Below, one piece after another: positions 9,011-15,511 of a stretch of DNA of 64,000 bases; the stretch's first letter is position 1; the number at the start of each line of letters is the position of its first letter. The notes under the pieces are model-generated. The model had not been told where the DNA came from. It worked only from the letters and a program-made list of their open reading frames with translations, and searched no databases. Made by a program: the position numbers and the translations under genes. Origin of the DNA: JBHFEI01 sp041928815 (GTDB lineage Bacteria; Pseudomonadota; Alphaproteobacteria; Rhizobiales; Rhizobiaceae); contig NZ_JBHFEI010000008.1 in NCBI RefSeq assembly GCF_041928815.1, positions 62,001 to 126,000 of the forward strand, written 5' to 3'.

Positions 9011-10062
9011 CCGACACGATCCCGCCGCGCCGCCCGGCCGCCTTCGCCATCGATCCCGATCCCGTGCCGGAGGTGCCGCCGGCCGCGCCGCGCCGGCCGG
9101 CCCATTTCGACGAGGGGATCGTCATGACGCCGGAGACGGAGGATCCCTTCGGCGATCCGGTCTCGCCGGAAACCATCGCCGAGGCCCTGCCTCGAAGGCG
9201 GCGCCTGTCGCTCGGGGCGATCGCGGCGGCGGCCTTCGGCGTCCTCGTCTCGCTGGCGGTCGGCGTCTGGGTCGATGCCTTTATCCGCGATCTCTTCACC
9301 CGCGCCGACTGGCTCGGCTACACGGCGATCGGCGTGACGGCTGTCCTCGTCCTTTCGCTTGTCGCCCTTATCGGGCGCGAGGCGCTCGGCATCATGCGCC
9401 TCGGCGCGGTACAGGCGCTGAAGCGGGACGTGGCCGAGGCCGCCGCCGGCAGTGCCGCGGCGCCGGCCCGGGCCGTGACGCGACGTCTTCTGGAGCTGGT
9501 TTCGGCCCGGCCGCAGACGGCGCGCGGCCGGGAACGGCTGAAGGAAAGCGACGACGACATCATCGACGGGCCGCAGCTGATCGATCTCGCCGAACGCGAA
9601 CTGATGGCGCCGCTTGACCGCGACGCGCGCGCCCTCGTGCTCTCGGCCGCCCGGCGCGTGTCAATCGTCACGGCGGTCTCGCCGCGCGCCCTCGTCGACC
9701 TCGGCTACGTGCTCTACGAATCGACGCGGCTGATCCGCGCCGTCGCCGACCTCTACGGCGGACGGCCGGGCACGCTCGGCATGATCCGGCTCGTGCGTGA
9801 CGTCGTCGCCCATCTGGCGGTCACGGGCTCGATCGCGGTCGGCGACAGCCTGATCCAGCAGGTGCTCGGCCACGGTCTCGCCTCGCGGCTCTCCGCCCGC
9901 CTCGGCGAGGGCGTGCTGAACGGGCTGATGACCGCGCGCATCGGGATCGCCGCGATCGACCTCTGCCGGCCAATGCCGTTCCGGGCGATCCGGCGCCCCG
10001 GCATCGGCGATTTCCTGAGCGACCTTGCGCCCTCGGCCCGCAGTGGCGATTCCGCGACGTGA
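9007..10062 (+). CDS. ycjF: YcjF/TIGR01620-family membrane protein (DUF697)
   Basis: 351 residues, overlapping the ycjX-like stop by four bases. A Pro-rich cytoplasmic N-terminus (about residues 1-70) leads into two transmembrane helices (about 75-97 and 105-125), then a helical DUF697-like domain with a glycine-rich C-terminal region containing GEGVLNGLMTARIG. The family is an inner-membrane partner of YcjX with no established biochemical role. Conserved pairing with the NTPase suggests the two act together at the membrane. Confidence 0.85.
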   Translation: MTDTIPPRRPAAFAIDPDPVPEVPPAAPRRPAHFDEGIVMTPETEDPFGDPVSPETIAEALPRRRRLSLGAIAAAAFGVLVSLAVGVWVDAFIRDLFTRADWLGYTAIGVTAVLVLSLVALIGREALGIMRLGAVQALKRDVAEAAAGSAAAPARAVTRRLLELVSARPQTARGRERLKESDDDIIDGPQLIDLAERELMAPLDRDARALVLSAARRVSIVTAVSPRALVDLGYVLYESTRLIRAVADLYGGRPGTLGMIRLVRDVVAHLAVTGSIAVGDSLIQQVLGHGLASRLSARLGEGVLNGLMTARIGIAAIDLCRPMPFRAIRRPGIGDFLSDLAPSARSGDSAT

Positions 10063-10315
10063 TCGACGGTCGGGACACCCGTGCATTCGAATAAAATATT
10101 GAAGATCAATGGCTTCTTCGCAATTCTCCGTCGCTGGAGCGCGGCGGCGGGGTAAGGAACCAAGGGCGGCTGCGACTTCGCAGGGCCTCCGCGAAACCGT
10201 CCATTAACCATTTCAGCGCAAATGTAGCCTTACAGACAAAGCCGCAATGCGCGCCGTCTCTCGCAGCAAGGGTCGGGGCTCCCGTACAGTCTCGCGTTTA
10301 CTTCAAGGATCGTTC

Positions 10316-10855
10316 ATGTTGTCGCGTGCCTCCTCGATCGTCTGCAGCCTCGTGGCGGCTGCGCTCCTGATTCCCGCCACCGCCTCGGCCAACAGCGGCG
10401 ACAAGGCCTTCTTCGAGCGCATCGCCGGCCAGTGGAAGGGCCCGGGCGAGATCGTCGCCGGAAAGTACAAGGGGACGAAGTTCACCTGCGACCTGACCGG
10501 CGAACCGGCCGACGGCAAGGAGGCGGGCATCACCCTGCAGGGCTTCTGCCGCGTCGGCGTGTTCAAGCAGCCGATGTCGGCGACGATCACCCGCAAGGGC
10601 AAGAGCTATGCCGGTACCTTCCTCGACGGCGCCGAGGGCAAGGGCCTCGACATCGTCTCCGGAACCGTCGCCGGCGACAAGGCCGTCGTCGGCATCAGCC
10701 GGAAGAAGCTGAACGGCGCCATGGTGGCGCGTCTCCATGACGAGGAGACGATGAACATCACCATCTCCGTCAAGGTGGAGGAAACCATGGTCCCGGTGAT
10801 CGGCGTCAACCTGAACCGGCAGGTCGACGACATCGCCGTCGGCTCGATCAAGTAG
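10316..10855 (+). CDS. Conserved exported protein of unknown function
   Basis: 179 residues from ATG 10316, with AAGGA six bases upstream; the longer frame from 10247 has no comparable site. The N-terminus is a clear signal peptide, hydrophobic at about residues 9-22 and probably cut after TASA. The mature part is about 155 residues with two cysteines (in TCDLTG and GFCRVG) and mostly beta-like strands, including WKGPGEIVAGKYKG. I recognise it only as the kind of periplasmic protein often annotated hypothetical in rhizobia. The cysteines could form a disulfide. It stands alone, convergent with the fol operon. Confidence 0.8.
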   Translation: MLSRASSIVCSLVAAALLIPATASANSGDKAFFERIAGQWKGPGEIVAGKYKGTKFTCDLTGEPADGKEAGITLQGFCRVGVFKQPMSATITRKGKSYAGTFLDGAEGKGLDIVSGTVAGDKAVVGISRKKLNGAMVARLHDEETMNITISVKVEETMVPVIGVNLNRQVDDIAVGSIK

Positions 10856-10867
10856 CATCGCGTCCCG

Positions 10868-11380
10868 TCAGGCGCGGCGCCACCAGTCCCGATCCGCGTC
10901 CGCGACCGCGATGCCGGCGACGTCGGCATCGTCCAGCCATGCCCGGACCGTCCGTCCCTCGACGGCAAGGTCGGGCGCGATGTCGGCAAGCGGCATCAGC
11001 ACGAAGCCGCGTTCGGTCATGCGCGGATGCGGGATCGACAGCGCCGGATCAGGGCTCGACACATCGCCATAGGTCAGCACGTCGATGTCGATCGTGCGCG
11101 GACCCCAGCGCTCGATGCGCTCGCGCTTCATGTCCCGCTCGATCGAGAGGCAGAGATCGAGCAGCGCCTTCGGCGCAAGCGCGGTCTCCAGGCTCGCGCA
11201 GGCATTGAAGAAATCGGCCTGGTCCGTCCTGCCCCAGGGCGGCGTGCGGTAGAGGCGGGAGACCGCCACGACGCGGCAGTCCGCATGGCGGTCGATCGCC
11301 GCGAGCGCCTCGGCCATCGCCAGCCGCGGCTCGCCGATATTGCCGCCAAGCCCGAGCGTCGCCAGTGTCCACGCCGTCAT
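10868..11380 (-). CDS. folK: 6-hydroxymethyl-7,8-dihydropterin pyrophosphokinase
   Basis: 170 residues. Transfers pyrophosphate from ATP to 6-hydroxymethyl-dihydropterin in folate synthesis. Signatures are LGGNIG near the N-terminus, SRLYRTPPWG, the PROSITE-type motif RWGPRTIDIDVL, and IPHPRMTERGFVLMPL. It is the last gene of a three-gene operon: its start overlaps the folB stop by four bases. Confidence 0.97.
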   Translation of the reverse strand: MTAWTLATLGLGGNIGEPRLAMAEALAAIDRHADCRVVAVSRLYRTPPWGRTDQADFFNACASLETALAPKALLDLCLSIERDMKRERIERWGPRTIDIDVLTYGDVSSPDPALSIPHPRMTERGFVLMPLADIAPDLAVEGRTVRAWLDDADVAGIAVADADRDWWRRA

Positions 11381-11748
11381 GGGGCGCGATGCTCGACCGT
11401 GACCTCGACATAGTCGAGCACGCCCTGCACCGGCGCGTTCGGCTTTCGGATCGACACCCGTGCCGCCCGGATCTGCGGAAAGACGGAACAGAGGGTGCGG
11501 GCCACCTCGAGCGCCAGCGCCTCGATCAGATAATGCCGCCGGCCGGTGACGATCTTCTCGATCTCGGCGAAGGCGACGCCGTAGTGCACCGTGTCCCCGA
11601 TCGAATCGGTGTCGAGCGCCGAGCCCTGCTCGACCTCCATCGCGGCATCGACGAAGAAGCGCTGGCCGAGGAACTCCTCCTCGTCATGCACGCCGTGCCG
11701 GGCAAAGAAGGCGCAGTTCTTCAGCGTGATCGTGTAGGTCGCCGTCAT
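11377..11748 (-). CDS. folB: Dihydroneopterin aldolase
   Basis: 123 residues, typical of the family. Converts 7,8-dihydroneopterin to 6-hydroxymethyl-dihydropterin plus glycolaldehyde. Recognised by CAFFARHGVHDEEEFLGQRF, DTVHYGV and the C-terminal SIRKPNAPVQG. Start and stop each overlap a fol gene by four bases, so expression is tightly coupled with folP and folK. Confidence 0.95.
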   Translation of the reverse strand: MTATYTITLKNCAFFARHGVHDEEEFLGQRFFVDAAMEVEQGSALDTDSIGDTVHYGVAFAEIEKIVTGRRHYLIEALALEVARTLCSVFPQIRAARVSIRKPNAPVQGVLDYVEVTVEHRAP

Positions 11749-12629
11749 GATCCTGTCTCCTCCGGCGGCGCGGGGCGCGGATTTTTGAGCCTGACGGCGA
11801 GCATAGCATCGGCAAGCCGCAGCGCGTCCCTGTTGAATGCGACATTGTGAACACGGAAAATCGCCGCGCCCGCGACGCGCAGCAGCGCGGTCGAGGCGGC
11901 GGTCGCGACGTCGCGTTCGCCCGCCTCCCGCGCGGTGACGGCGCCGAGGAAACGCTTGCGCGAGGCGCCGGCGAGAATCGGCAGGCCGAAGCCGTGCAAC
12001 GCGCCGAAACGCGCCATCAGATCGAGGTTCTCATCCGTGTCCTTGGCGAATCCGAAGCCGGGATCGAGCACGATCCGCTCGTCCGCGACGCCGGCCGTCC
12101 GCGCGAGGGCGATCGAGCGGTCGAGAAAAAGCAGCTGGTCCTCGATCACGTCGGCGAGGCGTTCGCGGCCCCGCCCCGTATGCATGATGCAGACGCCCGC
12201 CCCGGACCGCGCGACGACATCCGCCATCGCCGGATCGCGCTGCAGGCCGTGCACATCGTTGACGATATGAGCGCCGGCGGCCACCGCGAGCCGCGCCGTG
12301 CCCGAACGGTAGGTGTCGACCGAGATGACCGCCGCGCCGTCGCGCGCCAGCGCCTCGATCACTGGCATCACGCGATCTTCCTCCTCTTCGGCCGAGACGG
12401 GCGCCGCGCCTGGCCGCGTCGACTCGCCGCCGATGTCGAGGATCGCGGCACCCGCATCGGCACAGCGGCGGGCATGGTCGAGCGCGGCCGTCCGCGTCGC
12501 GTGCATCCCGCCGTCAGAGAAGGAATCCGGCGTGACGTTGACGATCGCCATGAGGAGGCCGGCGGGTCCGAGCGTCAGGTGCCGGCCATGGGCGAGCCGC
12601 CACGGGACGGGGGCGAAAGGATCATGCAT
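11745..12629 (-). CDS. folP: Dihydropteroate synthase
   Basis: 294 residues. Condenses 6-hydroxymethyl-dihydropterin pyrophosphate with p-aminobenzoate; the target of sulfonamides. Both family signatures are present: MAIVNVTPDSFSDGG (about residues 27-41) and ILDIGGESTRPGA (about 61-73), plus ISVDTYRS, VLDPGFGFAKD and GASRKRFLG. First gene of the folP-folB-folK operon; the ATG at 12627-12629 is the only sensible start. Confidence 0.97.
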   Translation of the reverse strand: MHDPFAPVPWRLAHGRHLTLGPAGLLMAIVNVTPDSFSDGGMHATRTAALDHARRCADAGAAILDIGGESTRPGAAPVSAEEEEDRVMPVIEALARDGAAVISVDTYRSGTARLAVAAGAHIVNDVHGLQRDPAMADVVARSGAGVCIMHTGRGRERLADVIEDQLLFLDRSIALARTAGVADERIVLDPGFGFAKDTDENLDLMARFGALHGFGLPILAGASRKRFLGAVTAREAGERDVATAASTALLRVAGAAIFRVHNVAFNRDALRLADAMLAVRLKNPRPAPPEETGS

Positions 12630-12868
12630 CTGTCGTCATCCGGGCCATGGACGTCTTTCGGAGCCGTTAACGCCGCCGCCGGCCGGAAGGGCCGGACTGC
12701 GGAACGCGCGATGCCGCCGTTCACCATGCCCGGCGTTTTACGGGCATCGCAACAGGGCGTGTCGCGGCATCGGCGCCTTTGCGGTTGCGCTGCGGCCCGC
12801 TATGCCCCAAGCTTGCCGGAACTTCAACCGGGAGGCGGGCCGATGGCGGCGCGCCGCTTCAGTCAAAG

Positions 12869-13546
12869 ATGCCGTCCATCATGCCGCAGTTTCCCTGGTC
12901 CCCCATCACGTCCGGCGCAAGAGCCTTCGCTCCGCGCCGCCTGTGTGCGGCGATCCTCGCGACAGCCGCCGCCGTCCTCCCGGCGTCGGCCCGCGCCGAC
13001 ATGGTGGCAACGAAGACCTTTTCCTATTTCGCCGTACATGGCAGCACCGCCGAGGAACTCGATCGCGGCCTCGCCCGGGGCGGTCCGCTGATGAAGTCGA
13101 CCGGGGCGCGTCATCCGGGCGCGACGCGCATCAAGTTCGGCGGCACGGTCAGCTATGTCACGCGCAAGGGCGGCTGCGCGGTCGGCACAGCGCGCGTCAC
13201 GCTCTCGACCAAGATCATCCTGCCCCGCTGGACGAACCGAAAGCGCGCCTCGCGCGACCTCGCGCTCGTCTGGGACACGCTCGCCGCCGACATCAAGCGT
13301 CACGAGGAGCGTCACGCGGAAATCGCCCGCAACCACGCGCGCGATCTCGAACGTGCGCTGAACCGGCTGCGTCCCGAGGCAAGCTGCGCGGCGCTCCAGG
13401 CACGGGTTTCGCGGCTGAGCCAGGAGGCCGTCGAGGCGCACGACCGCGACCAGGCGCGCTTCGACCGGACGGAGGCCGCAAATTTCGACCGGCGCATCCT
13501 GCGGCTCCTGCAGCACCGGCTGAACGCGCTGAAGGCCGAGCGCTGA
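12869..13546 (+). CDS. DUF922-family secreted putative Zn-dependent protease
   Basis: 225 residues from ATG 12869; ATG 12881 is an alternative. A basic region then a hydrophobic stretch ending ASARA forms a signal peptide, giving a mature start near DMVATKTFSY. The mature domain carries HEERH (HExxH form) in DIKRHEERHAEIARN, followed by a helical C-terminus. This architecture matches the DUF922 family, predicted zinc peptidases acting in the periplasm. Catalysis is inferred from the motif alone. Two cysteines (in KGGCAVG and EASCAAL) may pair. Monocistronic, convergent with the ferredoxin gene and the candidate sRNA. Confidence 0.78.
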   Translation: MPSIMPQFPWSPITSGARAFAPRRLCAAILATAAAVLPASARADMVATKTFSYFAVHGSTAEELDRGLARGGPLMKSTGARHPGATRIKFGGTVSYVTRKGGCAVGTARVTLSTKIILPRWTNRKRASRDLALVWDTLAADIKRHEERHAEIARNHARDLERALNRLRPEASCAALQARVSRLSQEAVEAHDRDQARFDRTEAANFDRRILRLLQHRLNALKAER

Positions 13547-13618
13547 CCTCGCAGAAGACCTCGATGGAGCGGGGATGCCCCACCTCGGCACGCGCTTCTC
13601 TCGTGGCGGCGATTCATC

Positions 13619-13638
13619 ATATTCAAAAGATTGAATAT
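13619..13638. promoter_or_regulatory. Perfect 8-bp palindrome with 4-base spacer
   Basis: ATATTCAA, AAGA, TTGAATAT. A matching half site TATTCAA recurs at 13756-13762, next to the probable start of the candidate sRNA. This could be an operator pair or chance in an AT-rich stretch. Confidence 0.3.
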
Positions 13639-13760
13639 TTCGGCACATTGTCAGGACAATCGGTCGGCATCCGTACCGAATAGCCGCAGGCGGACATGGT
13701 ATAAGTCACTGGTGAATTCTAGCGATGGCCGAACTTCAAATGTTCAGCTATAGTCTATTC

Positions 13761-14019
13761 AACAATTCGGTAGCGGAGTTCATGAAGAACCCGATACGGC
13801 CCTGAAGACCCGGATGCGCTGTCCTTGGCGTTGATCCGCACTTTCTCCGGCCGACGCCCTATCGTTTCGTGCCATCGGCTCGCTCGACGTCGGAGCCCTG
13901 GCTGTTGCGTCACCCTGTTCTCCCGGCGTGTCTTGATGCCTGCGGATGTCCCCTCCCTCATCCGCAGGCGACCGCCCTCCTTGCCTCGCTCTTCCGGAAG
14001 GACGGGCGAGGCATTTTTT
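13761..14019 (+). ncRNA. Candidate small RNA with two strong hairpins and C/U-rich single-stranded segments
   Basis: Between two convergent genes lies about 500 bases without a credible ORF but with RNA-like structure. A TATAGT at 13749-13754 could be a -10 element; the -35 is poor, so the 5' end is approximate. GCCTGCGGATG (13938-13948) pairs perfectly with CATCCGCAGGC (13959-13969) around the loop TCCCCTCCCT. A linker containing GCCCTCCTT leads into a rho-independent terminator at 13982-14019. Both C/U-rich segments resemble the anti-Shine-Dalgarno loops of several known rhizobial sRNA classes. I cannot assign a named family. Confidence 0.5.
13982..14019 (+). terminator. Rho-independent terminator of the candidate sRNA
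   Basis: TGCCTCGC (13982-13989) pairs with GCGAGGCA (14006-14013), followed at once by six T (14014-14019). The T-run is on the plus strand only, so it ends a plus-strand transcript. The nearest plus-strand gene stops 435 bases upstream, which favours an independent RNA. Confidence 0.85.
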
Positions 14020-14054
14020 CATGCGTCATCGGTTGAGTGGAAGTATGCGGCCGC

Positions 14055-14375
14055 TCAGGCCTGCCGCTCGGGCACATGGACGACCAGCCCGTCGAGGGCG
14101 CCGGTCATCTTGATCTGGCAGGACAGACGCGACGTCGGCCGGACGTCGTAGGCGAAGTCGAGCATGTCCTCCTCCATCGGATCGGGTCGGCCCGCCGCCG
14201 CCGCCCAGTCGGCGTCGACATAGACGTGACAGGTGGCACAGGCGCAGGCGCCGCCACATTCCGCCTCGATGCCGGGTACGGAATTGCGAACCGCGGTTTC
14301 CATCACGGTCGTGCCGTTTTCCACATCGAAGTCATGGCGCGTGCCGCCAAACTCAACAATCGTCAGTCGTGTCAT
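14055..14375 (-). CDS. Adrenodoxin-type [2Fe-2S] ferredoxin
   Basis: 106 residues from ATG 14373-14375, with GGAA upstream. Cluster ligands are plain: ECGGACACATCHVYVD supplies Cys-x5-Cys-x2-Cys and RLSCQI the fourth. This class passes electrons from a ferredoxin reductase to cytochrome P450s or Fe-S assembly; the partner is not in this window and no isc gene is adjacent, so the physiological role is undetermined. The frame is open to 14501 but the extra residues are not ferredoxin-like. Confidence 0.93.
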   Translation of the reverse strand: MTRLTIVEFGGTRHDFDVENGTTVMETAVRNSVPGIEAECGGACACATCHVYVDADWAAAAGRPDPMEEDMLDFAYDVRPTSRLSCQIKMTGALDGLVVHVPERQA

Positions 14376-14596
14376 GATCGTTTCCGCAAAGAGTGTTCCG
14401 ATTGCGCTTCTAGGCCGTGCCGCGCGACAGGCCCGGCGGCTGCGGCGTCGGGCGGGACACCTGGACCCGACCCGCGCCGGGCTCGTCCATACGCACGGCA
14501 ACGCGCGCCAGGCGCGTTTTTCCGGAAGCGTTCATCCCGCAAAAGCGGCGTGCCGTCAACTCGGGCGCCGCACCCTTCGCGCTATGGCGTCGTCCG

Positions 14597-14965
14597 TCAG
14601 CGGCAGAGCTTCAGGATGAAGAGTTCCGCCTCGATCACGGCGGCGCTGAGGCCGGCCAGGGCGGCCGAACTTTCCGGCGCGTCCTCGACGGCCGCCGCCG
14701 CCCGCGCCACATCGCCGGCGCCGACGGCGCGGGCGGCACCCTTCAGCCGATGGGCGGCGGCCAGGCGCTGGTCGCTCCCGCCCTCGCCGATCTCCTTCAT
14801 CGACTGCCGGGACTGCCGGGCGAAGATCTGCAGCACTTCCAGTTCGAGCGCCTTGTCGCCCATCGTCTGCGTGGCGAGATGCACGAGATCGATCGGCCGT
14901 GCGCGCGGCATCGAAGAGGAAGGCAGGTTGTCGGGCGCCTCGAAGGCGATTTTCAGTGCGGCCAT
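14597..14965 (-). CDS. Hpt-domain phosphotransfer protein
   Basis: 122 residues, essentially one Hpt domain. The phosphorylatable His is in AAHRLKGAARAVGA (about residue 71), the canonical HxLKG signature, within a predicted helical bundle. Stand-alone Hpt proteins relay phosphate between hybrid kinases and response regulators; the partners are not evident. It is divergently transcribed from the giant GPR-type gene, sharing a 546-base upstream region, which raises the possibility of joint control. Confidence 0.85.
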   Translation of the reverse strand: MAALKIAFEAPDNLPSSSMPRARPIDLVHLATQTMGDKALELEVLQIFARQSRQSMKEIGEGGSDQRLAAAHRLKGAARAVGAGDVARAAAAVEDAPESSAALAGLSAAVIEAELFILKLCR

Positions 14966-15511
14966 CGGCCCGTGTCCTTATGTGTTTTACGGCCGCCCGG
15001 CGCCCGGAAAGCCCGGCTGCGGCCCTGTCCCTGTCATCGCCGCCCGGCGGGCGCTGTTGCCGCCAGGCGTATGTCCGTCCTCCACGGTTACGCGGGGGCG
15101 CCTGCCATCCGCTTAAATCGGGGCGTATTCGCGGCGGAAATCCGCGAAAATGGTTAACATCGATTAAATGGCGTCCGCGACTTGTGTTTTTGCGGGTCAG
15201 CGACGGAAATCCGTTAACAATCGGTTAGGATTTTAACAAATGGCAGAGCGGCTTAATTGTAAGGTCTCCGCTAATGTGTCACTACGATACGGTAGCGGGC
15301 AGAGTTGGACATTCCGTCTCCGGCATGACGCCGGACGGACTGTAAAAGCCGGCTTTGCGACGTGGTGTAGACGAGTAAAGCGTCAAGGTATTGCGTAGTG
15401 TGATGCGTGTATCTTGCCGTCATGTCCTCGATCCGGGACCGGGTCCGCGCGTGCAGGCGGCGTGGCGGAGCGGGGCATCGGCGAGAGCAGAGTGTAGCGA
15501 GGCGTATCCGC
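14966..15511. other. Shared upstream region of hpt and the GPR-type gene
   Basis: About 545 bases. The half near hpt is GC-rich; 15150-15300 is AT-rich with several TTAA/TTAAC elements (listed separately). No small protein or RNA family is recognisable. The GPR reading frame is open upstream to 15407, so the true start may lie inside this region. Confidence 0.6.
15154..15228. promoter_or_regulatory. Candidate CtrA-binding sites upstream of the GPR-type gene
   Basis: TTAA (15214-15217), seven bases, TTAG (15225-15228) is a near match to the CtrA consensus TTAA-N7-TTAA. A second pair, TTAA at 15154-15157 and 15164-15167, has six-base spacing. They lie about 285-355 bases before the GPR start. 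In AT-rich DNA such matches can be chance. Confidence 0.4.

Noticed and set aside
13690..14019. 6S RNA, SRP RNA or tmRNA as identity of the structured region
   Set aside because: No long central-bubble hairpin, no SRP GNRA-type domain and no tmRNA tag or tRNA-like ends could be found, so only an unnamed sRNA is proposed.
14037..15116. 359-codon plus-strand frame across ferredoxin and hpt
   Set aside because: Opposite strand carries the ferredoxin cysteines and the Hpt signature; this frame has no domain.
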